Below are positions 1 to 8,335 of a DNA stretch of 64,000 bases, piece by piece. The position numbers were made by a program, and so were the translations under genes. The stretch is from Mycobacterium aquaticum. GTDB lineage: Bacteria; Actinomycetota; Actinomycetes; Mycobacteriales; Mycobacteriaceae. The notes under the pieces were generated by a model. It saw nothing but the letters and a program-made list of their open reading frames with translations. It searched no databases and was not told the DNA's origin. The stretch is taken from contig NZ_MVHF01000022.1 in assembly GCF_002086485.1 (NCBI RefSeq), forward strand, positions 1 to 64,000, given 5' to 3'. Each line of letters opens with the position of its first letter. Position 1 is the first letter of the stretch.

Positions 1-77
1 CGGTGGGGAGCGGCGAAATAGCAGGTGAGAGGGTGTACTCGCATGTCGTTTTGGGGTTCGAATCCCCTTAGCTCCAC
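1..77 (+). ncRNA. 3' end of a tmRNA or tRNA (partial)
   Basis: Bases 52-76 carry the T-arm of a tRNA-type fold, a GGGG/CCCC stem around a TTCGAAT loop, followed by an acceptor 3' strand ending AGCTCCAC. That ending is typical of bacterial tmRNA (ssrA), and a strong terminator follows eight bases later. The terminal CCA is not completed: the sequence reads CAC then G. GGAGC at 7-11 could pair with GCTCC at 71-75, but the bases between do not fold into a convincing D-arm and anticodon arm, so no isotype can be given. It may be the tail of an ssrA gene that starts outside the window, or a 3'-end copy left by an integrated element. Confidence 0.5.
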
Positions 78-84
78 GTTTGAG

Positions 85-119
85 AAACCCGCTCTGACCT
101 CGGTCAGGGCGGGTTTCTT
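85..119 (+). terminator. Rho-independent terminator of the tRNA-like gene
   Basis: AAACCCGC (85-92) pairs perfectly with GCGGGTTT (109-116), a T-G pair follows, and CTGACC (94-99) pairs with GGTCAG (102-107) across a two-base apex. This 15-bp stem is followed by TCTTCG, so the T-run is weak, as is common in high-GC actinobacteria. Its position just after the RNA 3' end supports a terminator role. Confidence 0.8.
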
Positions 120-188
120 CGTTCGCGGGGTGCCCGGCGAGGTCGTTCCGGTGTCGATCCGGCGAGCGTGATCACCGAGATTCACGTC

Positions 189-218
189 AGGGACAAATGA
201 GACGCATTTCTTGTCCCT
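189..218. repeat. Inverted repeat AGGGACAA-N14-TTGTCCCT
   Basis: A perfect 8-bp inverted repeat has arms at 189-196 and 211-218. It lies between the RNA terminator and the stop codon of the leftward serine-hydrolase gene. It could form a weak terminator for that gene, although no T-run follows on the minus strand, or be a protein-binding site. Recombinase core sites have a similar arm layout, but no integrase is visible. Confidence 0.45.
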
Positions 219-237
219 CAGTACAGTCTCGGCGTGA

Positions 238-2469
238 TCATGCCAGCGGCGTGAGGCCCACTGACGGGAACAGGTCATGGGTGGGCAGCGTGTCCATGAC
301 GGCATCGATCAGCTCGTCGTAGTCGGGCTGCATCTCCCGCTGTGGCGCACCGGCATTGAACGTGACCGCCCAGCTGATGCCATCGTCGCGGATGGCCATC
401 AGAGCGTCGGTATTGCTCAAGCCGCCATTGTGTGTGTACTCGACCCGGCCATCCGTGGCGTTACCGGTGAACATGATGTCGGCCGGCCCGTAATTCTTGA
501 GGAGACGGTGCTTGGACGTCTTGGAAAAGCTCGCAAGCACTTTCACCAAGTCGCACGACGGAAATGCCATACCGCCGATGGCATCGCCGACCTCCTCCAG
601 ATTGACGTTGCCATAGCCGGATCGCACCAGCGGCTGGTCGGCGCTCATCAGGCTGGCGGGCAGATCCATGTTCCAGTCGTGGCTGAGAACCTCCTGGGGT
701 CGCCGACGCGCAAGAGTCGACCCCGACGGTGTCGGCAGCTTGAGGCCAAGCGGTGCCAAGACACGTGTCTTCAACGCGTCGAACCACATACCGCCGGTGA
801 GCTTCTGGACGAGAGCGCCGAGGAAGAGGTAATTCGTGTTGCGATAGTCGCCTTTCGGCAGATCGAACGGCTGGCACATCATGAACGCGGCGAAGTCCAA
901 CTTGCTGCGGGCCGGCAGCGACTTGCCGAATGCAGCGACGACCTCAGGGTCAAAACTGGCGAAGTTTCTGGCCACGGCCGTCTCGTGCTTGATGAGTTCC
1001 AGGACCGTGATGTCTTCGAACCCCGTCGTTTTCGTCATTCCCGGCGGTGGATCCAGTGCCAGCAAGTGGTCGATCTTGGAGGTGTCGCCGAATTGTGGTT
1101 TGGTCTTCGGGTCCTCCATCAGTTGCCGGATCAAGATCGCTGTCAGCACCTTGCTCTCACTGCCGATCCGGAAGCTCGTCTGCGGCTGGGCAATGGGATA
1201 GCCCTGCGCGCTCCATGTGAACGCGCGTGCGTAGATCAGCCGATGGTCTTGAGCCACTGCCAGGTTGGCTGCCCGGATACCGGTCCGCTTGAGGTAGGCG
1301 GCCATCGCCTCGTCGAGCACGCTGAGTTCGGGTACCGGAGTGCCTGTGATGACGAGCCGACGCGGTAACGGGTCGATCCGCTTTTTGAAGATGACCGAGA
1401 ACCGATGGTCGTCCGTGCCGCCCATGTCGATGTGACGCGGCAGGTAGCCGAGCTTGCGGTGGGATTCGACCTTGGCATCCATCTCCGCCTGGGTGAGACC
1501 GCTGAACGACGCGCCGGGACCGATGTCGTCGTCCCGGTAGAGCGAGGCCCACTGGTCGTCGGACACCGCCGTGAGTTCGACGCGGCCGCCGTGCGCGAGC
1601 TGGATCGGCAATCTGGCCATGTCGTCTTCCGGCGCGAGCGGGTGGGTCTCGTAAACCGACCACGGGATGGTGTCCGCGTCCCTGCGGTACACGCCGGCCG
1701 CCCACGACGCACCGTTGTTCTCGAAGAGCGTGAGACTCGTCAGCACCGCCTGGTTGCGTTGGGCGATCTTGTTCATCGCCAGCAGCGATCCGGGATCGGT
1801 GGAGGCACCGGCGGTCATCCGCGGAAACCACATCAGGGGCGGCTCTCCTGGACGCGTGGTCGCCGCCCAGACCCGGTCAGTACCGTCGCCCGACGCAGAG
1901 ATCAATTCGATCGAACGGCCGTGTGAGGCTTCACTGTCCAGAAACTTCGCCAGCCCGGCCTCGTCGACGTCGTGGATCTGCTGTTGGTCGGTGTCATTGC
2001 TCTTGAGCCAGACAGCCGCGTACACGGCCTTGTTGGACAGTCGTTGCACTGCCAACGACACCATTCGATGGTCCTTGCTCAAGGCGGCGATCTTGTTCTT
2101 GTGGAACGTGGCGTCCCGGTTCCAATAGGCTTCCCACGTCACCGATGACTGGTCGACGGCACCGGCGGTGGACGTCCACTTGATGTCGCCGTGCTGGAAG
2201 TGGCTGATTCGTCCATCCGTCCCGGCCTGTCCCTCGTCGGTGCGGGGGTATCCGAGCCAGCTCTCCTCCCAACCCAGTGAGGCCCACTTGGCGTGGATGG
2301 CGCCGTGCACTTCGTGGGCCCCTGTGCTGGGGTGCCAGTAGATCGAGCCCTGATCGTAGTGACGGAATCGGCCGGTTTGGTCTGGGCACAAGGTTTCTGG
2401 CCCTTTCGGGGCACCGAGGTCGAGACCCGCTGCTTTCAGGGCCGCGAATTTGTCGTCGATGGCCGTCAT
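238..2469 (-). CDS. Serine hydrolase (class C beta-lactamase-like) with LGFP repeats
   Basis: The 743-residue protein has three parts. The first ~110 residues are LGFP-type repeats (for example WLGYPRTDEG). Residues ~120-385 hold repeats like those in polyglycine-hydrolase-type proteins. Residues ~390-735 form a serine beta-lactamase/DD-peptidase-like domain. Its three active-site motifs are visible: SxxK (SESK, Ser ~434), YxN (YRN, ~539) and an HNG motif (~680). LGFP repeats are linked to cell-wall association. No signal peptide is evident. I chose the ATG at 2469 because it overlaps the upstream stop as ATGA and gives an N-terminus (MTAIDDKF) resembling that of the upstream LGFP protein. 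The substrate is unknown; it need not be a beta-lactam. Confidence 0.88.
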   Translation of the reverse strand: MTAIDDKFAALKAAGLDLGAPKGPETLCPDQTGRFRHYDQGSIYWHPSTGAHEVHGAIHAKWASLGWEESWLGYPRTDEGQAGTDGRISHFQHGDIKWTSTAGAVDQSSVTWEAYWNRDATFHKNKIAALSKDHRMVSLAVQRLSNKAVYAAVWLKSNDTDQQQIHDVDEAGLAKFLDSEASHGRSIELISASGDGTDRVWAATTRPGEPPLMWFPRMTAGASTDPGSLLAMNKIAQRNQAVLTSLTLFENNGASWAAGVYRRDADTIPWSVYETHPLAPEDDMARLPIQLAHGGRVELTAVSDDQWASLYRDDDIGPGASFSGLTQAEMDAKVESHRKLGYLPRHIDMGGTDDHRFSVIFKKRIDPLPRRLVITGTPVPELSVLDEAMAAYLKRTGIRAANLAVAQDHRLIYARAFTWSAQGYPIAQPQTSFRIGSESKVLTAILIRQLMEDPKTKPQFGDTSKIDHLLALDPPPGMTKTTGFEDITVLELIKHETAVARNFASFDPEVVAAFGKSLPARSKLDFAAFMMCQPFDLPKGDYRNTNYLFLGALVQKLTGGMWFDALKTRVLAPLGLKLPTPSGSTLARRRPQEVLSHDWNMDLPASLMSADQPLVRSGYGNVNLEEVGDAIGGMAFPSCDLVKVLASFSKTSKHRLLKNYGPADIMFTGNATDGRVEYTHNGGLSNTDALMAIRDDGISWAVTFNAGAPQREMQPDYDELIDAVMDTLPTHDLFPSVGLTPLA

Positions 2470-3110
2470 GGCACGATCACCGCCCCGGTCGCCTTGGTCC
2501 AACGGATGAGTCCGTGCTCGAACCTGGTGAAGCGGCTCCCATCGGCGGCCGGTGTCTCATCGGTGAGCACACCGCCGAGCGACGCGCCCTGCGGAGACTG
2601 CCACGCTGCCAGGATCGGGCCGTGGACGGCGAAAGCTCGCCAGTCATGCCCTGGCCAATCGATGACCCCATGCTCGAACGTGCTGCGACGCGTCGGCGGG
2701 GTCGATGCGTGCTCGTCGGAGATCGGGTATCCGACCGCCGATCGGACGCCGCCGATCCTGACCCACTTGTTGTAGATCGCCCCCTGAACGGCAAACGCGC
2801 CCAGGTCTTTTCGCCAGACGATGGCCGCCCCGTCGAAGTAGGAGATGCGCCCGGCCCCGTCGCGGGTCATCAACTCGTCGGATGTGGGGAACCATGGATC
2901 TTTCGGGCTCTCGACGGTGCGAAGGTGATCGAGAATGGCGCCGTGCACCTCGAATGCCTCTTTCGGGTCGGCGGTCGGGTCGAGGCGAATCTCTCCGAAG
3001 GCGTACCTGCGCCGACGGCCGCGGCCGAAGTCTTCTCCCGGGCTTTTCGGCGGTCCGAGGAAACCGTGGTCGCCGCCGAGCATCGCATATTTGTCGTCGA
3101 TTAACCCCAC
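2466..3110 (-). CDS. LGFP repeat protein
   Basis: This 214-residue protein consists almost wholly of LGFP-type repeats, with recurring blocks such as AVGYPISDE and AVQGAIYNKW. It has no catalytic domain and no clear signal peptide. The start is a GTG at 3110; the next in-frame ATG would cut into the first repeat, and the GTG start gives an opening (LIDDKYAML) that matches the start of the downstream hydrolase. It overlaps that gene by four bases, so the two are probably translated together. The pair looks like one locus in which a repeat-only protein accompanies a repeat-plus-enzyme protein. Its role is unknown. Confidence 0.8.
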   Translation of the reverse strand: MGLIDDKYAMLGGDHGFLGPPKSPGEDFGRGRRRRYAFGEIRLDPTADPKEAFEVHGAILDHLRTVESPKDPWFPTSDELMTRDGAGRISYFDGAAIVWRKDLGAFAVQGAIYNKWVRIGGVRSAVGYPISDEHASTPPTRRSTFEHGVIDWPGHDWRAFAVHGPILAAWQSPQGASLGGVLTDETPAADGSRFTRFEHGLIRWTKATGAVIVP

Positions 3111-3476
3111 AGGCGCGCACCTTAGTGCAGTAGTCTTGTCTTCACCAGATGCTTCGACTGTGAATCACTGGCGCGCTTGGTAATTCGCCTATCTGGTGGT
3201 GTGTTGCGTCCCGCACGAGGGGGTGGGTCTGGGCTGACGATTCCGACGTAGGTGTCTCTTCGCTCACGTTGCCGCCCCCGGCGACGCGGCGCCGAATTCT
3301 CATTCAGGCTCGCTGCTCAAGCCTTGTCTCTCAGTTGTTTTCAACACTGCATCGCAGATCGCTCCATCGTGGCCGATCGTGTGCTGCAGGGGCCCGCCTT
3401 GAATGCGCTCTTGTGTCGATGAGTTCCGTTGTGGTGCAGGTGGTCACGATGCACAGGCTTCGTGATCGATCTTCAT
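3111..3476. other. Intergenic region, no gene seen
   Basis: This stretch separates the leftward LGFP gene from the rightward secreted-protein gene and must hold the leftward promoter. Its base composition is less GC-biased than the coding DNA. The short reading frames here lack ribosome sites and recognisable products. Together with the operator-like repeat at 3477-3503 and the leader that follows, the non-coding gap is about 520 bases. Confidence 0.6.
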
Positions 3477-3503
3477 AACCTATCGATAACCTATACATAG
3501 GTT
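3477..3503. promoter_or_regulatory. Operator-like site: AACCTAT half-sites
   Basis: A perfect 16-bp palindrome (AACCTAT-AC-ATAGGTT, 3488-3503) is preceded by an extra AACCTAT half-site (3477-3483) in direct repeat, eleven bases upstream. Symmetrical sites of this kind bind dimeric repressors. It lies about 125 bases before the secreted protein at 3629, and the palindrome contains a TATACAT stretch that could serve as a -10 element. No obvious cognate regulator lies next to it. Confidence 0.5.
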
Positions 3504-3628
3504 GGGTCGATAACGTCGAATGCGGGATGAGTGGAAAGCCATGGCGGCCTTCCATGCCCAGCAATGACTTCGGTCCGTGTCGGGGAGGCCGGAGCCGTGG
3601 TTTCGATTCGCGTTTCACAGGGGTGCTC

Positions 3629-3907
3629 ATGAAGAGTCTGAAGAGAGTTGCAGTCGGTGCGGCCATCGCGGGGGCTCTCGGCGTATCCGCGCTCGGCCTT
3701 GGCTCTGCCACGGCAAACGCGGCACCGCTTACGCCAGGCGTGCAGTGGTCGCAGGGTCCGTGGCATCACGGAGGTTGGGGAGGTGGTCCCGGCTGGGGAG
3801 ACGGACCCGGCTGGGGCCCACCACCGCCTCCTCCATACGTGGGCTACGGCGGTTGGGCTCCGCCATGCGTGTCCGGGCCGCTGGGCTTCGTGCAGGTCTG
3901 CGCTTAG
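3629..3907 (+). CDS. Small secreted Gly/Pro/Trp-rich protein
   Basis: The 92-residue product begins with a classical signal peptide: MKSLKR, a hydrophobic core, then cleavage probably after SATANA. The mature ~60 residues are rich in Gly, Pro and Trp, with short repeats such as GGPGWGDGPGWG and a run of prolines, and two Cys near the end. A longer reading frame begins at 3527, but the ATG at 3629 is chosen because it starts the signal peptide and has an AGGGG ribosome site at the right distance. No enzyme domain is seen. Proteins of this sort are common in mycobacterial envelopes; the function is unknown. Confidence 0.75.
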   Translation: MKSLKRVAVGAAIAGALGVSALGLGSATANAAPLTPGVQWSQGPWHHGGWGGGPGWGDGPGWGPPPPPPYVGYGGWAPPCVSGPLGFVQVCA

Positions 3908-3928
3908 CGGTACCGACGGGGACACCGA

Positions 3929-3960
3929 CTACCACCCCGCCAGGCCTGACGGGGTGGTAG
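3929..3960. terminator. Bidirectional terminator between convergent genes
   Basis: CTACCACCCCG (3929-3939) pairs perfectly with CGGGGTGGTAG (3950-3960). The loop holds CAGGCCTG, which can itself pair. The hairpin sits midway between two facing genes (ends at 3907 and 3975), the normal place for a shared terminator. Confidence 0.75.
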
Positions 3961-3974
3961 CCGCATCCGGTGTC

Positions 3975-4391
3975 TTACAGCCGAATGAATGCGCTCGTCT
4001 GGGCGTCCCACACGCCCCAGGCACCGATATCAGGATCCCAAACCACCGGGAGACCGGTAGCCCAGTCCGGAAGCGGCGGAGCCGGAGGGGTACCCATCGG
4101 TGGGATCGCCGGCACCGTGACCCACGGCGGCACCGAGGCGAACGGAATGCGGTCCTGCGGCATCGGTCCGCCGTGCCCAGGAGGTGGCAGGTAACCGTGT
4201 CCCGGCGGCAGGGGATTGCCCGGCACGCCGGCGTTTACGCCGGGACCGGGAATGTCGGGAGCCGGGACCGGTGGCGTCGGCGGCATCGGGACATGCGGAT
4301 CGGCATGGGCCAGGCCCGCGCCGATGCCCAATCCAGCCATACCGAGCATGCTTGTGGTGACTGCACGCGCTGCGATTTTCTTCAAGGTCAT
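3975..4391 (-). CDS. Secreted proline-rich protein
   Basis: The 138-residue product starts with MTLKKIAARA, a hydrophobic core, and a cleavage site after GLAHA, so it is exported by the Sec route. The mature part is proline- and glycine-rich and ends in a tryptophan-containing segment (WDPDIGAWGVWD). I chose the ATG at 4391, rather than an upstream start of the longer frame, because it begins the signal peptide and has an AAGGAG ribosome site nine bases away. It converges on the secreted protein at 3629-3907 and shares the terminator between them. No known enzymatic domain; function unknown. Confidence 0.8.
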   Translation of the reverse strand: MTLKKIAARAVTTSMLGMAGLGIGAGLAHADPHVPMPPTPPVPAPDIPGPGVNAGVPGNPLPPGHGYLPPPGHGGPMPQDRIPFASVPPWVTVPAIPPMGTPPAPPLPDWATGLPVVWDPDIGAWGVWDAQTSAFIRL

Positions 4392-4575
4392 GCGGTTGAA
4401 CTCCTTGCGTGTGCTTCTGATGACGGGATCGCCGGGCTGTGTGGCACAGCGGCGACCCATGACCCCCACGCACGCCGCATACCCGAACATCGGCCTGCCA
4501 AACACACACCAGGTGAGAGCGTGGCCCGCAATAACCGGTGGGAGACGACTCCGCGCGGTCATTACGCTCAACTAC

Positions 4576-5370
4576 ATGGATGGGCCTTACATCAACCCGC
4601 ACAACACGCCGTGGCACCGTGACATCGCCGAGCGCAACACGGTGCTGCGGACGCAGGTCGGTTCAGGGCTGCACGGTGTGACCGTCGACGGCACGGACGA
4701 CCGTGACGAGATGGGGATCTGCATCGAGCCGCCGGACTGTGTGATCGGGCTCGCCCGGTTCGAGCAGTATCAGTACCGGACACAGCCGGAAGGCGCACGT
4801 TCAGGGGCGGGCGACCTGGACCTGACGATTTACAGCCTGCGCAAGTGGGCTCGGCTGGCTGCCGGAGGCAATCCGACCGTCTTGTTGTTGCTGTTCGTGC
4901 CGCCGCAGGAGATCGTCGAGATTGACTGGCCGGGAAGGGAATTGCAGGCCAATCCGCAGCTGTTCCTGTCGCGCGACGCCGGTCGCCGGTTCGTCGGCTA
5001 TCTCGACGCCCAGCGCGACCGGATGCTCGGCCTGCGCTCACAGCGCACCAATCGCCCGGAGCTGGTCGACGTGTACGGGTACGACACCAAATTTGCCTAT
5101 CACGCGATACGGCTCGGCTTGCAGGGCGTCGAACTGCTCAGCACCTGTCAGATCACGCTGCCGATGCCCGAGCCATCCCGGACTTGGCTGCGTGATCTAC
5201 GGATCGGCAAGGTCGACAAACCGACGGTCATCGACACCATCGAGGATCTGCGCGAGCAGCTCGTCGCGCTCACCGATACGGCTGACCTTCCCGAGCGACC
5301 GGATTACACCAAGCTGAACGACTGGCTGGTCGATGTCTACACGCGGTGGTGGAACCCCTTGCGGTTATAG
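4576..5370 (+). CDS. RlaP-type nucleotidyltransferase (DNA polymerase beta superfamily)
   Basis: The 264-residue product has the signature of the RlaP/YcgL-like nucleotidyltransferases: a GSGLHGV motif near residue 30, followed by an acidic cluster (DGTDDRDE) that should bind the metal and nucleotide. Later come LRKWARLAAGGNPT and GYDTKFAYHAIRL, both typical of the family. Family members are predicted RNA-repair or nucleotide-transfer enzymes, and the physiological substrate is not settled. The long frame starts at 4216, but homology begins only at the ATG at 4576, and the upstream part overlaps the opposite-strand gene. No clear ribosome site is seen before this ATG. Confidence 0.82.
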   Translation: MDGPYINPHNTPWHRDIAERNTVLRTQVGSGLHGVTVDGTDDRDEMGICIEPPDCVIGLARFEQYQYRTQPEGARSGAGDLDLTIYSLRKWARLAAGGNPTVLLLLFVPPQEIVEIDWPGRELQANPQLFLSRDAGRRFVGYLDAQRDRMLGLRSQRTNRPELVDVYGYDTKFAYHAIRLGLQGVELLSTCQITLPMPEPSRTWLRDLRIGKVDKPTVIDTIEDLREQLVALTDTADLPERPDYTKLNDWLVDVYTRWWNPLRL

Positions 5371-5419
5371 CGATTCCGGGCTGGGCGGCCTTGATGCGCG
5401 GTCAGGCGAGTGCCGTGGC

Positions 5420-5650
5420 TCAGTGGTGGAAGAGCAGGACGCCGTACGCCCCGCCGAAGGGCTGCTGCAGTTGAGCGGCTTCTTGGGCGGCGTCGCCCGG
5501 CGTGGCGGTGATCTCGGTGTTGCCCGGATTCTGATCGATCGACGCGCCGGTCGGCAGGGTGCTGGCAGAGGCGATGGGCGCGGCGGCGATGGCGACGGCG
5601 GCCACACCCATGGCGACCAGCGGAACGATGCGAGCAGTGGTGACGTGCAT
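5420..5650 (-). CDS. Small secreted protein
   Basis: This 76-residue product has a signal peptide (MHVTTARIVPLVAMG, then Ala-rich core, cleavage near ASAS) and a short mature part with the sequence GDAAQEAAQLQQPFGG. A GAGAGAAG ribosome site lies before the ATG. It is a mycobacterial-style small exported protein without a recognised domain. Its neighbours do not suggest a role. Confidence 0.72.
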   Translation of the reverse strand: MHVTTARIVPLVAMGVAAVAIAAAPIASASTLPTGASIDQNPGNTEITATPGDAAQEAAQLQQPFGGAYGVLLFHH

Positions 5651-6002
5651 GGTCTTCTCTCAATCTCTGCTGTTGTTCTGATGCCGAACTCGGCACCTAT
5701 CAGAGTCGTCTCGAGGGGCCCCGATGTCGTCAGCGCTGGCACCCAATCCGGTCTTCCAGCTAGCCGGAAGAGCTGCAGGCGGGCTGACTTAGGCAGGGGC
5801 ATAGCTGTGCTGATCTGAAAAGTGTTGTGCGGCAGCAACAATCTCTGTCGGTGAGAAAAGAGGCCGCCTGGGCGGCGCGTGGCAGCCGACCCTGGGATGG
5901 CCGTAGAATGGTCGGGCCGACCGAGCGGTGCGGCGGCGATTACGTCAGAGATACGGAGCGACCAATGTCCGCGCCTTTCCCTTCTCACTCTACAGCGCAC
6001 GG
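5651..6002. other. Intergenic region between small secreted gene and helR
   Basis: No gene is supported here. A TCTTCC (5752-5757) / GGAAGA (5766-5771) inverted repeat and a GGGGCCCC block near 5715 are the only structures noticed. The leftward promoter for the secreted protein should lie near 5670-5720. The rightward control elements of helR begin at 6003. Confidence 0.5.
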
Positions 6003-6021
6003 GGGGCTTGTGGCAAGGCCG
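6003..6021 (+). promoter_or_regulatory. Rifamycin-associated element (RAE)
   Basis: The sequence GGGGCTTG-TGG-CAAGGCCG matches the 19-bp inverted-repeat element known as RAE (GGGGCTTGYNRCAAGGCCC-like), with a single mismatch at the last base. RAEs precede rifamycin-induced genes in actinobacteria, including helR. Here it lies 92 bases upstream of the helR start, so helR is probably induced by rifamycins. Confidence 0.82.
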
Positions 6022-6112
6022 GGGGTATGGCGCAAAATCGCTGGCTTGAAACAGAACTCGGCGGGAATGCGGCACTGCTGTGTCGCGATATGTGAGAGCG
6101 AAAAGCGAGAGT

Positions 6113-8335
6113 ATGTCTGAGTACGAAGACGAACTGCGGTCCGAGCGGGAGTACGTCGCCGGGTTGTATGCACGCCTCGACAGCGAGCGGGCTGAGGCCA
6201 ACCGTCGCTACAAGGCGGCTTTGAGCAGCCCTGTCGACCCCCAGAACGGCAGCACGCTGGTCGAACGCGACGCCGAGGTGCGCGCGATGGCCAGGGAGAT
6301 GCAGCGGTTGGATGTCGCTGACTACGGTCTGTGCTTCGGTCGGCTGGAGACCCTGGATGGCGAACACCTGTACATCGGCCGCTTGGGCCTGTTGGACAGT
6401 GACAACGACTACGAACCGTTGCTGCTCGACTGGCGTGCGCCGCTGGCTCGGGCGTTCTATGTGGCGACCGCGGCCAGCCCGGAGGGGATGCGGCGACGTC
6501 GCCAGTTCCACACCCGCGGCCGACGGGTGATCGACTTCACCGACGAGACCCTGGGCCGCCCCACCGGCGCGGAACTCGGTGAGGAACTCGACGGCCCAGG
6601 TGATGCCGCCCTGCTGGCCGCGGTCAACGCCCCGCGCGGTGAGGGCATGCGCGACATCGTCGCGACGATCCAGGCCGAGCAGGATGAGATCATCCGGTTC
6701 GAGCACTCAGGGGTGCTCGTCATCGAGGGTGGCCCGGGCACGGGTAAGACGGTGGTGGCCCTGCACCGGGTCGCCTACCTGCTGTACACGCAACGCAAGC
6801 AGATGGAACGCCACGGTGTGCTCGTGGTGGGTCCGAGCTCGGAATTCCTCAATCACATCGGGCGCGTGCTGCCGTCGCTGGGGGAGTCGCAGGCGGTGTT
6901 CATGACCACCGGTGATTTCGTCCCCGGCCTCAGCGTGAGTGCCGAGGACACCGAAGACGCCGCGCGGTTCAAGGGCTCGTTGAAGATGCTCGATGTCCTG
7001 GCGGCTGCCGTGGCGGATCGCCAGGAGCTGCCGGAGGACCCGATTCCCATCGACCTCTCGGACGTCACGGTCCGGATCGACGCCGCGACCGCGGAGTGGG
7101 CCAGGGAAGAGGCGCGCAAGACCGGCCTGCCGCACAACGAGGCCCGCGCCGAGTTCATCGACGTCGTCACCTATGTGCTCACCGAACGTGCCGTCGCCCG
7201 CATCGGGAAGGGCTGGTTGACGCGCGACGACAAGCACGCGTGGGCACAGATGCGTGCCGACGTGGTGAACGAACTCGAGGACCACGAGCAGTTCACCGCC
7301 GCACTCGACAGTCTGTGGCCCATCCTGACGCCCGAAGATGTTCTGGCGCAGCTATATACATCGCGTGCACGGTTGAGCGCTGCAGGGGCCGACGACGCGC
7401 TGTACCGTGCCGATGGCGAAGCCTGGACAGTGTCGGATGTGCCCTTGCTCGATGAACTGGTCGATCTGCTGGGCCGCGACAAGGCTGCCGACGAGGCGGC
7501 CGAGCGGCAGCGCAAGGAGGAGGCCGCCTACGCGGCCGGGGTGCTCGATCTCATGGTCGACCGCGAGGATCTGATGGATGACGAGGATCACCTGCTGGCC
7601 GCGGACCTCCTCGACGCCGAGCAACTGGCGGAACGGTTCCAAGAGCAGGATGGTCGTGAGCTCGCCGAACGGGCTGCGGCGGACCGGGATTGGACCTATG
7701 GGCATGTGGTGGTCGACGAGGCGCAGGAACTGTCCGAGATGGACTGGCGCGTGTTGATGCGTCGTTGCCCGCGGCGATCGTTCACGATCGTCGGCGATCT
7801 CGCGCAGCGGCGGTCGCCGGCGGGTGCGACATCGTGGGGGTCGATGCTCGAACCGTATGTGCCCTCAGAAGCCAAGAGCACCAACCGGGCCGGCCGGTGG
7901 GTGTACCGGCCTCTGACGGTGAACTACCGCACGCCCGCGGAGATCATGGAGGTCGCCGCCGCGCTGCTGGCCGAGTTTGCCCCCGGTGTCCAACCGCCCG
8001 AGTCGGTGCGCGCGTGCGGGGTCAAGCCGTGGGCCCGCAAGGTCGGTGACGATGAATTGGATGCTGCCATCGAGGAATTCGTACAAGAGGAAGCCGGCCG
8101 CGAGGGCACCAGTGTGGTCATCGGGCCGCCGGGGATGCCGGGCACCGTACCACCGGCCGCCACCAAGGGGCTGGAGTTCGATGCGGTGCTCGTCGTGGAG
8201 CCACAGCAGATCATGGCCGACGGTCCACGCGGTGCGGCCGAACTCTACGTCGCCCTCACCCGTGCCACCCAGCGGCTCGGTGTGCTGCATCGCGAGCCGC
8301 TGCCGGCGGCGCTGGCCGGGCTCGACGAACGTTAG
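6113..8335 (+). CDS. helR: HelR/HelD-family RNA polymerase-associated helicase-like protein
   Basis: The 740-residue protein belongs to the UvrD-like superfamily 1 HelD group. It has a long coiled N-terminal arm (SEYEDELRSEREYVAGLYARL), a Walker A motif GGPGTGKT at ~206-213, a Walker B-like VVVDEAQEL, and the later helicase motifs GDLAQR, NYRTP and ELYVALTRA. Proteins of this group bind RNA polymerase rather than unwind DNA; mycobacterial HelD clears nucleic acid from the enzyme, and HelR displaces rifamycins. The RAE at 6003 points to rifamycin induction. The frame opens at a GTG (6080), but I take the ATG at 6113 since the family start (MS-YEDEL) lies there with AGCGAGAG before it. It overlaps the facing gene by four bases. 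Confidence 0.92.
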   Translation: MSEYEDELRSEREYVAGLYARLDSERAEANRRYKAALSSPVDPQNGSTLVERDAEVRAMAREMQRLDVADYGLCFGRLETLDGEHLYIGRLGLLDSDNDYEPLLLDWRAPLARAFYVATAASPEGMRRRRQFHTRGRRVIDFTDETLGRPTGAELGEELDGPGDAALLAAVNAPRGEGMRDIVATIQAEQDEIIRFEHSGVLVIEGGPGTGKTVVALHRVAYLLYTQRKQMERHGVLVVGPSSEFLNHIGRVLPSLGESQAVFMTTGDFVPGLSVSAEDTEDAARFKGSLKMLDVLAAAVADRQELPEDPIPIDLSDVTVRIDAATAEWAREEARKTGLPHNEARAEFIDVVTYVLTERAVARIGKGWLTRDDKHAWAQMRADVVNELEDHEQFTAALDSLWPILTPEDVLAQLYTSRARLSAAGADDALYRADGEAWTVSDVPLLDELVDLLGRDKAADEAAERQRKEEAAYAAGVLDLMVDREDLMDDEDHLLAADLLDAEQLAERFQEQDGRELAERAAADRDWTYGHVVVDEAQELSEMDWRVLMRRCPRRSFTIVGDLAQRRSPAGATSWGSMLEPYVPSEAKSTNRAGRWVYRPLTVNYRTPAEIMEVAAALLAEFAPGVQPPESVRACGVKPWARKVGDDELDAAIEEFVQEEAGREGTSVVIGPPGMPGTVPPAATKGLEFDAVLVVEPQQIMADGPRGAAELYVALTRATQRLGVLHREPLPAALAGLDER

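Noticed and set aside
7-76. A complete 70-base tRNA closed by GGAGC/GCTCC
   Set aside because: Only five acceptor pairs form, the next pair mismatches, and no sound D-arm or anticodon arm is seen.
277-1368. Long plus-strand frame of 363 codons opposite the serine-hydrolase gene
   Set aside because: It is the antisense shadow of a gene with clear motifs; its product is Arg/His-rich with no recognisable domain.
5752-5771. TCTTCC/GGAAGA hairpin as a terminator
   Set aside because: The stem is only six bases, with no T-run and no gene ending nearby on either strand.
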